In this document: positions 10,541 through 23,088 of the stretch, piece after piece | How positions within the stretch are numbered: the first letter of the stretch is position 1 | How the letters are laid out: every line of letters starts with the position of its first letter | Assembly: GCF_018143015.1 (NCBI RefSeq) | Contig: NC_054758.1 | Location: 6,798,501-6,862,500 of the forward strand | DNA length: 64,000 nt | Source: Lytechinus variegatus | Taxonomy: Eukaryota; Echinodermata; Echinoidea; Temnopleuroida; Toxopneustidae | Reading direction: 5' to 3' | The notes under the pieces: model-generated | What the model saw: the letters and a program-made list of their open reading frames with translations, nothing else | Database searches by the model: none | Told to the model about the DNA's origin: nothing | Translations under genes and position numbers: made by a program

Positions 10541-12394
10541 TTTATCTGGTATCACTTAGATAATTCATCATTCAGGCATAAGTGAGCAAAGGCGATTTGA
10601 AGAAAAGATACCAAAAATCACTTGCTGGGCGGTCTCTTACAGATTCAAGACAAATATCACATGTTTAAAATAATTGAATACTGCTCTTTCATTTGATAAC
10701 TCAGTCACAGAAAAAAAGGTCAAGAAATAAGAAAGTTCTGTTTATTTCAAATATTAAAGGCTTTTATTCCAATATTTTTGTATAAAATGAAGAGGTTGTT
10801 CAGGTTAGCTGTCCGTTTTGTTGACGATCGGTCATGGCAAAGTTAGTCACGTTAGGAAATCCAAGGAAACACGTTTGTTTATTACATGTTGGAAATACAA
10901 GCATTAGTTCAAAGAAATAGAATTTTGTTTTTCATGACTATTTTGTGTGAGTAAGGTCTCAAATTAAAGAGCAGATATTGAACTTTGTAGACATGATGAT
11001 TATCTGTGGAAACTCAGATACAGCCCGCCAAGAAACTTTTTGTATTTCTTTTTGTCAATTTGTTCTTACTTATGCATGAATTAGGAATTTAAGTTACATG
11101 TATACAAAATAAAAGATGAGACAATAGGCTTTACAATAAAGGACATTCGTCAATTATTTTTTGTGATTGATTTATGATTAACCATTGAAAATCCTCGGCT
11201 TCGTTTTTTTAGGAACCACTGTATTACGATTCTGTTCATAAGTCTTATCGGATAGGCCTATGCAATGATTTTTAAATGGTTTATTATTTTTTAATGCAAG
11301 CTACTCCAAGATACCAACAATTTACTCTTTTATTTTGTCGAAACGTGCCACATATTCTTTTTTACCTGTGAAGTGCTACAAAACCAAATTTACCAAACTT
11401 GTGGCTTTTTTACGCTCCAGTATTTTTTATTTACATAGTATGCCGTCTCATTCTCTTCTTTTCTATTTTTGGGGACACGTGACCTTGCCCACCCCTCCAG
11501 TAACGCTCGCTGTACAAATACGCTTTTATGTGTCGTAACTTAATAAAGCATGACAAGTCACAATACATTCAAGGCAATCGCATTAATTTTCTCACGCTAA
11601 AAAAATCCTCAAAATTGATGTGCATAATTGATTTTATACAAATTCATTTATAGATAAAGTCGATTACGTTAGGGGAAACTCCCTTATATGTCCGGAACTA
11701 TAATGGTTATGGAGCTAACATCGTCTTCTGAAATTACATCAAACGAACTTGTTGAATTACTACCAGATCAATGGAAGACCGGTGGCATGTCGCGGAGTCG
11801 AATCTAACTGAAAATTTGACAAAATTAATATGACTCCAACGCTGGACGAACATAAGGCATTTCCACAGACCATTTGAGTGCTCCTTAAAAGTAAGTATAT
11901 CATCAGAAATTTATCTTGTTAATTATTCACTCACCGACTCTGACACCAACAGTTCCATGAAAGGATTCAGAGACTATTTTCATCAAATGTTCACCAGGAT
12001 AGCCAAAAAAGGGTCGTCGGAAGAAACGATAGCTATCAATATTTACCGATTTCCAATTTATTTGGAAAAGAAAATAATACGAATAGTTACACATAGCCAA
12101 TATATTACTATGCCTCTCTTTCGTAAAATGAAAACTCTGAGAATGCCTGGTTATAATACTTATCAAGTTGCAAAGTTTATGAACTTATGTTATAAAACAT
12201 CCAACCAGGTACTCTGTTACAATATTTTCAATTGAATTAAATGTTCATGAATTTCAAACCGGGTATTGAGATATTTCACATTCCCTTAGCAATTGGTGGG
12301 TTTCCAAAATTTGGAATTCTATACCGTTAGAGATAGAACTAAATCTATCATGACTTTTTCAAACGGAATATGAAATTTTATTTACTTCGAAACT
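10541..12394. other. No recognisable gene
   Basis: AT-rich sequence. Short open frames near 11,335 and 11,957 show no known domain, no codon bias and no splice context. One poly-G run occurs at about 10,512-10,525 just before it. Nothing further can be assigned. Confidence 0.5.
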
Positions 12395-12402
12395 ATTCAC
12401 AG

Positions 12403-15369
12403 CAGTGTTGTAGTCAAGGCTCAAACCTCCAAGGCCAAGGCTAAGGCCAAGGCTTTATTACCCAAGGCGAAGGCTTCAATACCCAAGGCTGAGGCCAAGG
12501 CATGGAAACCCAAGGCCAAGGCATTTCAAACTTATGATATACAGAACAATGAGCTAACAATGCTTATAGGCCGCCGCTGCTAGACATCACACATGGCAAA
12601 AATGTATGTGAGCGAGCGGACTGAGCGAATAAAGAATTTCACCCTTGTACATTTAAAAAAAAAAATGTCATGATAAATTTAGACATAATATATTATATAT
12701 ATATTTTTTTGGGGGAGTGGTTCAGAGCCAAAAAGGCACTTACTTGTATTTACCAAAATGGGAATTTTTGGTGCTAACAGATACATGTATTTTCAAAATG
12801 AGATTATCAACTGCGTGAAGTAGTTGTTTGTTTTGTAGAAATCAAGTTGAGCAAAGCCTTTTTAAATTTATTTCTTATTGATAAGATAGATATTTTGATT
12901 TAGGTTTTACTTCTCAGCGAGAAAGTGTAGCGAGCAAGCAGTTTTGAAAAGAAAATCAATTCTGAAGTTGTAAAACTCGATTTTTGGTCAATTATGGGTT
13001 TAATGACTGTTAAATCACTGTTACGTGATGTTCCCGGTACGAACCACGATCTCAAACTTCTGGACATGTGTAATAAGACATGAAAATTAAATATTCTGAG
13101 CTGTTTTTGTAATCATGAAAAAGATGTGTACATTTAATTAAAGAAATAATGCTAGATAATGTACAGATCAGAAAAGGAAGCATTTGAGGACTGCATTTTT
13201 AATAGGATACATAACTCACCAATCAAAGTAATGCGAGCGCAAAGTGCGAGCTAAAAAACATTGTGATATTCCAACCTGAAAACTGAACATTCTAAGCATT
13301 TTTTGTGTGTAAACAGGAAAAAAATTACTACAATAATTGATTCGAGTGCAGAAAGCGAGCCAAAAATTTGTGATATTCCAACCAGAAAACACCATTCTAC
13401 ATTTTTGTAATCATGAACAGGTTTACATGTAGTACTGTACTAAACAATAACTGATGTAAGCATGATTCAAAATTTGTGATTTTCAAACATGTCAAACCTA
13501 AAATGTATCATTTTTACTATTAAAGAAGGTATTTCTTTTTGAAAAAGGGCAAAATCATTCCGAAAAAAGAAGTCATTTTTTACTATGGAAAAAGAGGCAT
13601 TTTTCCTACAGGATTTTTTTGTGGGGAGGGGGGACAAGAGAGCACAGAGCACAAGCTGAAATTTTCAAATGCTGACTTGAAAATGTGTCATTTTTAGGAT
13701 TCTTTCCAGTTTTCATGTTTTTTTCTGCTTACAACCACTTTCAAATTTCAATTCTCATTTCTTGTATCTTCTACACCTATTTTACCTAAAAAAACAGAGT
13801 AAAGAATACTTACAAAATAAAGTTTTATTCAAAAGGATACAAAATAAATGGGGCGCACCCCATACCCTTAGTTGGGGGGGGGTAAATCTTGATTATATCC
13901 TGAAACATTTAATTATTAATAATTATTAATAATATTAATAATTATTCATTATATATCATTATTTTAATTAATCATTATTTCTTGAACCCATATTGACACA
14001 AACACAAATACGTTATTTCATTGATTTTTTTCCCTTTGTTTTGTCAATCTGAGACACCAGACCCAAAACAAAATGTATACAATTTAGAAAAGATGTACTG
14101 CCTATCATCATTAACTAATTCTGCAGTATGATCTGCCTAACCAGCCACCCCCATCTTTCTTGCGCCCTTATATGTTTCTCCTTACAATTTAGAAAAGATA
14201 TACTGCCTATCATTAACTAATTTTGCAGTTTTTTCTGCCCAACCAGCCACGCCCATCTTTCTCACCCCCTTACATATTTCTCTCCCTTATCCTCTCTCTC
14301 TCTCTCTTCCAATTCCTCTTTCTCGTCTGTTTAAAAATATATCAGACCCCCCCAAAAAAAAAATGAGAGAGAGAGAGAGAGGAAGAAGTTCCACCACCAA
14401 GAATAAACTTAAAATAAGGGGATAAAGGAAAGGAAAATGTGGAGTAAATTTGATATTAATTTCTAAACATACTGTCACAGTTTTTCAAAAAAAGCTTTTC
14501 TTATAGCAAAAGGGTGACAATTTTTTTTCGCTCGCTCGCTTCAATCGCTTTCAAATTTTTTGGCAGAAATTTTGTTCTATATGCCATGCTTGGCCCCTCT
14601 AAATTTTTGGCTCATCATGCCATTGACATAGCCAATTTGGATATTACAAACTTAAAGTCTGTGAACAAGTTTTCCAAATCTTTTCAGAATATAATTAAGA
14701 CTTAAATCATTCTTGTTGGCTAAAGAAAATAATACAAGGAAAATCCTAATGGAATAGAAATCAACCTTGTTGTTGTTATAAATCATTCCTTAGAGTTAGC
14801 TATGTTTAAAGTATGAAAGTTGTTGTCAAAATTGCAGTCAGATCTGTCAGAATTATTCCTTTCATCAAAGCACTATAATCTTGATCATAATCATTATTAC
14901 TGTCATTATTATCATTATCAATATTGTCCTTATCATCATTAGTCATGATTATAACACATTACCAATTAATAGTTATTTTTCATTACTGCTGTTTTCTTTG
15001 TTACAATGTGATGATAATTCTTAATAAGATGATTTAATAACAATTACAATCGATGACACAGCTATTACACTTACTGCTGTTGCTACTGTTACTGGTGACT
15101 GGTAGTTTTGACCATTAGTGTCATTACAGAACAATTGAAAAATGTATAATTACTTATATAAAACAAATGAAAGTACAAAATACAAAATGCCTTGAAAAAG
15201 CCTTGAAAATGCCTTGAAAATGCCTTGAAATTTCAAGGCTCAAAATCCTCAAGGCCAAGGCCAAGGCACTCTCAAGGCCAAGGCTTGAATGTTCAAGGCC
15301 AAGGCTTTGAAAAAATAGGCCTTAAGGCGCCTTAAGGCCAAGGCCGAGCATCAAGGCACTACAACACTG
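12403..15369. mobile_element. hAT-type element, 2.97 kb, perfect 8-bp TSD
   Basis: Begins CAGTGTTGTAGT at 12,403 and ends with the exact inverse at 15,358-15,369. ATTCACAG occurs directly on both sides (12,395-12,402 and 15,370-15,377). An 8-bp duplication and a CAGTG end are hallmarks of hAT transposons. Just inside each end lies a block of repeated CCAAGGC/GCCTTGG words (about 12,415-12,530 and 15,185-15,355), possibly transposase-binding subterminal repeats. No transposase frame is recognisable, so this is a non-autonomous or badly decayed copy. The interior includes low-complexity CT/GA and AT stretches near 13,910-14,400. Confidence 0.85.
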
Positions 15370-15519
15370 ATTCACAGGTGCATTTACTCTAATCATTAAC
15401 AATATATGTAGTATGTATGAAGGTGTGTGTGTGTTTTCAGTCACACTTCCGGAAATAGCGCATACGATGGAGCATATTATTTGCACTCAGATATGGCCCA
15501 TCAAACTGGTTTTTGTAGT

Positions 15520-15671
15520 AGCAGAAGAACTAATAGTAGTAGACGTATTAGCAGTAGAATTAGTAGAAGTAGTAGATCGAAGCAGCAACAGCAGTATTAG
15601 TAGTAGTAGTAGTAGCAGCAGAAGTAGTAGTAGTAGTAGAAGTAGTAGAAGTAGTAGTAGTAGTAATAGTA

Positions 15672-15725
<54 letters not shown>

Positions 15726-15790
15726 TATAGTCACGATAGTAGTAGCAGAATTAGTAGTAGGAGTAGTAGCAGTAGTAGAAGTAGGCATGG
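15520..15790. repeat. (AGT)n trinucleotide microsatellite
   Basis: A long imperfect run of AGT/TAG triplets with AGC and AGA variants, densest at 15,595-15,725. The apparent poly-Ser and poly-Tyr frames are by-products of the repeat. Its length makes it likely to vary between individuals. Confidence 0.9.
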
Positions 15791-16194
15791 TAAGTGCCGA
15801 AAAAAAGGCATCGGAGGTCCCTCGTACCGAATCGCTGCTTCACATGAAGAGGCTGCACTATCGTTAATCAAAGAGTATGCATACTTGTTTCATTACACAC
15901 AGGAATGATACCAGTGCCTGCCAATATTGTGTTATCGTAGAAATGCGATCATCAGAAATTATTATCATAGAAGGTTTACCTTTTTTATTGCAACTTAAAA
16001 CATGATTTGCGCTATAGCGGAGAAGGGGATACCTGTACCGTTCCCTTTCAGTAAAGTTTTGTTTTAAGAGAGAGAGAAAGCAGAAATTAGGTATGATGAT
16101 GGCGAATGACAAAGATATAGTATTATAATGAGAGAAATGAGTTCGTGAACTAGTACCCCCTCAGTACCTATATCAACTCATAGATGATCTAAAT

Positions 16195-19100
16195 TAGTCC
16201 AGTCAATATATGGTTTGACCCACCACTAATTGCAACACGAGAATTTCTAGTGCAATGCATTGTAGTAAGGTCCTCTTAACACCATACTAAAAGTCCCAAG
16301 AAATCCAAGTAGTAGAAATTTATCAAATTTGCATATTATGCAAATTATCCTTTGTTACAGGGGAAATTTTCATATTTCATCCAAAAAATGGAAATTACTA
16401 TCTATTTAAAATGATTTGAGTGTTTAAATTGATAGCTTGAAGGTCAGAGATTAAATTCGACATAATTAGGAATTGTTTGTCTAGATGAAACTTGCATAAT
16501 TTGCATAATATTATGCAAATTAGTAGTTATAATTCTGAAAAAAGGCATAATCCATATCTTTTTGGGGAAAAAAGATATCTGAACCAAAGTAATTTGAATG
16601 AAAATTATGATGGAACATTATAAATCTGTTGTAGATTGAATCACGTGACCACATTTATCTAATTTGCATAATATGCACATAAGCATCCGTCATTTTGGAA
16701 AATGTAAGTAATATGAGATTTTCCACTTAAGCATTTGTGTTAGACTCTCGTGAAAGAGAAAGCAATAGGATGGGATTACTAAGAAAGCATGACAGATACT
16801 TGCATATTCAGCTTTTATGTCTGAAAAATAATTTGCATATAATGCAAATAACTATTATTGTTGCTGATCATTATAATATGGAAATGGAAGTCAGAACAAA
16901 TGGTTCCAATGTCACTGTAAAAAACAGGAAAAAAATGATGTGTAAAAGGGTCATCTTTTTCTTCTGAAAACCTTTTAGTTATTAATTTGTTCCAAGAAAT
17001 ATATTGTTTAGAAATATGACATTATTGCAACAGAATATGATAAATTACTACCATTGTTAAGTGGAAAATCAGGACCGGAAGTGTTAATATCCATAAACAA
17101 AACAAAATTTGTCCTGAATTTTCGAGCTAGACCTTATTAGTCCTGTTGTGTTCACTTGAAGGATATTATCAGCCCAAACCATTCAGTAGCCAGAGGTAGC
17201 ATTGCTGTTTTTAGAGAGAAAAACTTGGGAGCAATATGGAAACTTTCACAGGTTCATGCACATCCACATCTTCTGTAGCAGGTCATCAATGGAAACCTAC
17301 AAAACAATGAAAGTACACATTTTGAAATAATTGTATTCGTATTTGTAATGATGATATCTCTTTCATATTTTGAGACATGAAATATGAGATGCTGTAAAAT
17401 GCATGATAGTTTTCCAGAGTTAGGAGGAAATTTTATTTTATTTTATTTAAAAGTCAACATTAATGTGGTTGTTTATCTACTCTCGGATGAAGTGTTATGG
17501 TAACTATAACGAGTATAGCAAACTTACTCAGAAGATTACTCACATACATCATCTTCTATCTCAAGCCGAGAGGAATTACCACAGCTTTCACCTTTACACA
17601 CCCCGCACATCCATGAATATGGTATGGGGATTCTTTTGCATGAGCATCGGCTTGTGCTACATCCAGTCTTACAGTTGCACCTGAATATCTTGGTCAACTT
17701 ATCTGGAGCAGCAGGGAGATGTGTCTGTACTGGAAGCATTTGGCCATTCTTAATCTCCCATCCCCATTCTTCAGGTTTCAGATTTCTCGTGGTTTCCTTC
17801 CAAGTCTGTACCTGATAATACACCTTCAATGTATGATATTCTGTTGCGGCAGATGTTGGGGGTAATGTCTTCGGTTCAACAAAGGTGCTACTTTTTGTCA
17901 CCTTTTCACAGAATCTTCTGTACCGCAATTCATTTATGCTGTCACCCTTCTTGCCTTTATAGAGGTAAACAAGACTTCTTTCGCCAGCACTGACGATGTC
18001 TTCCTTTGAGGCATCCTCGCTGGTGAACAGGTCAGCAAGCTGCTGGAAATCACCATTCTTCTGGACTTCTTTCAAGGCAACCGGTTTGCCTATTCCAAAC
18101 ACTCTTGATGTTGTGTCACACCCAAGCAGCGCATGGACAAAGAGCAGCCGGGAACATAGTGGCATTCCCAAGATCTCCCTTGTTTTCCTTATGTTCCATA
18201 TCTTCTGCTTCCTTGTATTAGCCTTCATTTCGGGTTTCAAGTACAACTCTTTCTCAATGGCACTTCCATAAAAGCACAAGAAGATTAACAGATCAGTATC
18301 ATCACCAATGAGGACAGTGTTTGCGACCTTGCTTGACTCTATTGTTGTCTTGGCAATCAAAATGTCAGCGTCGCCCCTGGCGTGAATTGCTGTACAGTCT
18401 GCCTTCTCAAGGTAAGAGCTTAGCATTCTGAGAAAGCGTTGCTTGTTTGACTTGTTACAGACAAACTCCTGTTTCTTCAACCTCAGTGAAGTTTCTCCTG
18501 TGAACACAACATCTGGTCCTTTGGAACTACTCGTGCGTCTGCAGTGTGTAGCATCTTTGATTGCCTTCCCATACAGACGTGTGACATACGTAACATACAT
18601 ATTGCATATGCTATCAAAGGTTTGACCCCTGGACCAAGGTAGACGGTGCAAGAGTGCACCACCATCAAGCACATAGCGTAGATTATCATATGTTGGCTCT
18701 GACTGATTATGCTTCACAATATCCCACAGAGCATCACCAAGCGTTGCTTTGTTTGCCTCTCTTGGCAGACCATCATTGTCGAATAATGATGTTGGGTGAC
18801 TGCAAAGCTCATACTTGAACAGAGCTGCGGAATCTTCCTGCTCATCCCGGGGTAGCAATGATGCTCAGTCTTTGGAAGAGTAATTCTGGATCCACGTGAA
18901 CTTTGTCTCCATTGACATCAACAGTTCTGGTCTGGAAAGTAACCACCTGGTGTTTCCTTTGGAATGAGTACTTACATCTTTTCCTACCATTGACTGAATG
19001 ACGGCCTGGCCTACATCTCTTGCTTGGTCGACATTCACTTTCTTGTGTGCTGTTACCCCACTCACTATATTATGGAGAGATGGGTCAGGTCCAAATGGGT

Positions 19101-21944
19101 CCCATTGCTTGAATGATTCAATGAGCTTGTGGGTATCATTCAAGTCTGTTCTAGAGCTTGAAGAATCTTTATGCTGCTCGCTGGTGATGTAGTTGATGCC
19201 AGCGAGCTCTTGCATTGCCAAGTTTATCTCAGCACACGATGGCATGCTCAATATCCATGTTAACCTTTGAGCTTCCGCCATGCCCTTGCCTCTTGTGAGA
19301 CCTCCACTTGTCTTAATACTTCGCATGAGCACTTGCTCGATCACAAGATCTGTTGACAAGCCTGCCCAGTAACGATCGCTCCTCCTCACAACATGGAAAC
19401 CACTCATGAAGGCATGATAAACATCTGCGTGCGTCTCACTAAGATGGGACATCTTTTGTAGATACAGATATGCTGATTTGACATACATGTTGTGCCCAGC
19501 TGCTGCAAAGTATGGCAACATGCCCTGTATTGCTGAAAGATGGAGCATCCAGTTGCCAGTTCGTTCTGCTTTGATGAACCTCTTCAAGATGACAACCAAC
19601 TCCAAATATTGTAACCATAGCTTAGCGGTCCTTCGGTCACTTATTCTATCACGCTCCTCTTTAGTTTTAACAGCAACTCTTGAGAGCACACCCAGAGAGG
19701 ATAAGTCAGTACTAACATCGCTATCTATCATCAGGCGATCGAATATTTTTCCATTATCTATTTCCATCTCCTCTGGTAGCTCTGATGTTTGCAAGCTTTC
19801 AGAACATCCAGTATCTTGTTCTTCGACATCATGGTGATTTGTAGGTATCTGAACATTGTATGCATTTGCTACAAGTATCGTGTTAAGGGCTGCATCAACC
19901 AAGCTTCTGCTTCTTAGCAGCACTACTTGGTGAGCATCTAGAAGAATAATGTTGTGGAAGCTGCTTTCCTGTTCTAAAGTTGACACTACAGCTTTGATGA
20001 TACACTGCATCTACTGCTACGAGATCATGAACAGATGCTATGCGACTAGCAACTGATGTAGACCATTCATCTTTCCTTTTAGCACATGAAATTAGTACAC
20101 TTTCTTGAAATGATGTACTTGTGACAAGATGCACATCCATCTATCCAGGTTTATTTTCACAAGCGGCTGGTTTGCCGCAAAACAAGCAATCCTCACCAAA
20201 ACTAAATGTTGGACTCTCTGAACGAAGAACACACCGTGGAGAGGTGTCCTCTCCTACCTCTTTTCCCTGTGCTCTTAAAACGGTATTTGGTTGGGTAAAT
20301 ATCCGTCGGCATTCGGTGTGCACTCGCTGCCCTTTCTGAGTTCTTATAGTACTTTTTTGTTGCTCACTGGCCCTGTTGATACTCTCACTTCCCTTTTCTC
20401 TCAAGATTACAGTTTCTTGGCCATTGTCACAACTCTCTTTGCAGAAAACACATTCAGCCATAGTTATCTGTAATTCAAGGAAGGAGAGCAGAAGCAAAAT
20501 TAGAAGCGGCATAAGACCAAGTTAATTGACATCAACTGGAAATTTTTGGCATAAAAAAGCATTATCAAAAAATCTATCACTATTTTTATATTTCCCTTTT
20601 ATATAATTTTTGTTCCTCTGATATTCTATTGATCTGATCCCGGCCATTACAATTTTTACATATAACAATTCATATTTCTTTACAATCAATTACAATTAAT
20701 CTTTAATAAATTAGAAAGCAAAAGAGAGATTTCTGAGTTTTCATTAAACATAGGATTGCCAGGCATAGCAAAATATTCAATAGCAATTTGGTTCTTAAAT
20801 CCTGATAGAGAATTGCTATCTGGGCCATTGCTATTATAATAATCCACCAACTCATGATTTATAGAAAGCTCAAATTTCAGATTTTACAGTGACAGAAAGT
20901 GATACTGGTAAACACGTGTCAAGCAAAAAGGTTACACTTTCACTTACCAAAACAGCAAAGCTTTCAGTTCAGATGAAATGTGCATAGGTTTCTGAGTTGA
21001 CTAGTCTGAATACCATACATGTGTGCTGTCAGAACTTTTAGGCCTCATAAAATTTTATAAAATACACTGCATTAATGTCATGTATACATGTACATGAGAG
21101 AGTGGATGAGACAACCATGTTATATAGCCACAGAACTGTAGAGACAGTACTGCCTTTAATTTGGTACTCACAAAGAAGAACAAAAACACATTCAATTGAT
21201 TATGCAATGAGTCATGGGTGTTGCAACATCAGTGGATTATCCTTTGTTAGGTATTTTAAGCTTCTAAGGCAGAACCTAAAAAATATCAAACACTATCCAA
21301 AACTTGTTGGTCTTAAGTATTCTTTCTCAAAAAAGCAATTTTAAATGTTTTTATTTGAAATCACATTTTCTTCAATATGAGAAATCTGCTAAAAGAGTCA
21401 TTGTAAAAAGGGAAGTTTTCCATTCGGTATTTGAACTTCTGATTGAAATGGAAAATATGCTGTATGTATTTGTCACATTTTTCTCAAGAGAATTATTTTT
21501 CAATTTATCATGTTTAAAATCTTCTGATCATACTGACAAAAATGATTGAAAAGTGTGCCCATATGTAAATATTATCATTTAACTATTTTGTGTACAATAT
21601 TGAAGACAAAAAATTGCATAATGTGCAAAATTAGCAAAGTTTATCCAGAAAAAGTCTATATACTTGTGTTCATCATACTCTCTGACCTTCAAAGCATAGG
21701 TATGAACACTTAAATCATGTAAAACGGTTAAGTATTTCCATTTCTGTGAGGAAAATTGATAAATTCACATACAACAAAGGATTATTTGCATAATATGTAA
21801 ATTAGATAAATTTCCACTTCTTGGATTTCTTGGGACTTTTTATATGGTGTTTTGGGGACCTTACTAAAATGCATTGCGGTGAAATATCACTTGTTGCAAT
21901 TAGTGGTGGGTTACCCCCTCATTTTTACTAGATTGACTGGACTA
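16195..21944. mobile_element. Academ-like DNA transposon, about 5.75 kb
   Basis: The ends are inverted repeats beginning TAGTCCAGTCAAT, alignable with gaps for about 270 bp (16,195-16,465 and 21,670-21,944). AAT flanks both ends (16,192-16,194 and 21,945-21,947), a plausible 3-bp target duplication. The single gene, on the minus strand, has paired Cys/His zinc-binding motifs and an XPG/FEN-like nuclease region. That combination, with 3-4 bp TSDs, is known from the Academ superfamily (XPG-bearing branch). Copies of a palindromic ATTTGCATAATATGCAAAT-type word crowd both ends (about 16,330, 16,500, 16,665, 16,835, 21,615 and 21,790). The stretches 16,466-17,245 and 20,469-21,669 are AT-rich and show no other gene. 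Confidence 0.75.
17246..20468 (-). pseudogene. Academ-type transposase with XPG-like nuclease (broken)
   Basis: Minus-strand gene starting at ATG 20,461, just after a strong splice acceptor (long pyrimidine tract ending at 20,469). The N-terminus has two CxxC...HxxC pairs, around C4/C7 and, past the first break, the 'YHQSC' segment. The C-terminal half has 'GDADILIA', 'IGDDTDLLIFL' and 'ALLGCDTTS', resembling the acidic I-region and helix-hairpin-helix of XPG/FEN nucleases, then a Cys-rich zinc cluster near the end. Three lesions: an in-frame TAG at 20,141-20,143, a frameshift near 19,896, and an in-frame TGA at 18,865-18,867. A GTATGT donor after 17,548 and an acceptor before 17,296 give a small last exon (17,246-17,296) in phase. 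This copy cannot make a full-length enzyme; the family role is inferred from motifs. Confidence 0.7.
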
Positions 21945-21947
21945 AAT

Positions 21948-22410
21948 GGCGTCAGCTCAATGTGCTTAATTTGTAACACCCCCCCCCCCCCCCCAATTAA
22001 ACGAATTTATGGTGTTTCTCCGGCGATTTCAGGCCATAGAATTTCTCATATCAACGCAATCGTTGTTTGTATTACTATTAGGTTGATTAAGATTGGTCGT
22101 AGAGCGGTCGTAGCGGTAATATTATTTGACATTTTATCACGAATGGAAATTTGTTCATAAAAAGTCAACTCGTTTCTTGCTTCCGCCCATGTCCCGGCAA
22201 TCAATTTAAAGGTGTTTAAAGCGTGGTCGGTAGTAATTACATCGATGATTACCCTCAAAGTGAACGTGTTTTAGATAATCATGTAGGATTAGCTTAATTT
22301 ACGTGCTATTTTTTTTATTTATGATGATACATTAATGAAATCTGAATATTACCATGACAGTAATTTCATTTACAAAACCGCTCTGGTAGCGGGATCTACA
22401 TCATGATAAT
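21948..22410. other. Spacer without recognisable gene
   Basis: Noncoding-looking sequence between the Academ-like element and the 5' flank of receptor copy 3, with a long poly-C run at about 21,979-21,995. Confidence 0.4.
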
Positions 22411-23088
22411 TTGTTATTACCAATCTCCTGGCGCAAAGCTTGCTAGGAAACGACCAGACCATTTCGATAAATGTTTCGAATGAACCAGCCTCTATTTGAT
22501 CCAACCGACCTCCCGTTAATGAGGTCGGCGATTACCTTTTATCATTAAGCATTTCCCCCATATCAAATGTACCTGAAGGACGAATTAAAAAAATAAAAAT
22601 TGTTATGTGTTTTGTTTAATATTTTACAGATGCAACGAACCAAGTTCTATGGAAATCCTGGATATCTATCACGAAAGTCTGCTTTGATTGACAGAACCGA
22701 TAATTGAGGAAATTTCACGGTTTGTCAAATGGAAACAAATTGACATGTTACCTTGTTTCAGAACAAATACGTATATAATCAGCCAGTCTTCATACATGTC
22801 ATATGAAACTCTTTCGTCGATGTTTGAGAGTTAAGTGATACCTGAGCCATTAACCACAATTTGGAGACCAAATTTCTTACCGGACTCGTCATGAGACAGG
22901 ATACTGATTTTGATATCGACTGAATTAAGCCATGTAGATCTGCAGAACGTTGAAGGCGTGCGTGTCCTGGCCTGGCATGGTGTTCCATACCGGACAAAAA
23001 CAGATAAGCTATTGAGCTGTAAAGGGATAAAAATAAGTCCAATATCGATTGTTTAATCTTAAATCCCTGATTTGATAGCTTAATCGAA
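22411..23088 (+). promoter_or_regulatory. Conserved 5' flank of receptor copy 3
   Basis: Aligns with the flanks of copies 1 and 2 up to the ATG. The last 60 bases are nearly the same in all three. Start of homology with copy 2 is about 22,411, giving the left limit of the duplicated unit. Confidence 0.5.

Noticed and set aside
15413-15788. Ser-rich and Tyr-rich proteins on opposite strands
   Set aside because: Both are translations of the (AGT)n microsatellite.
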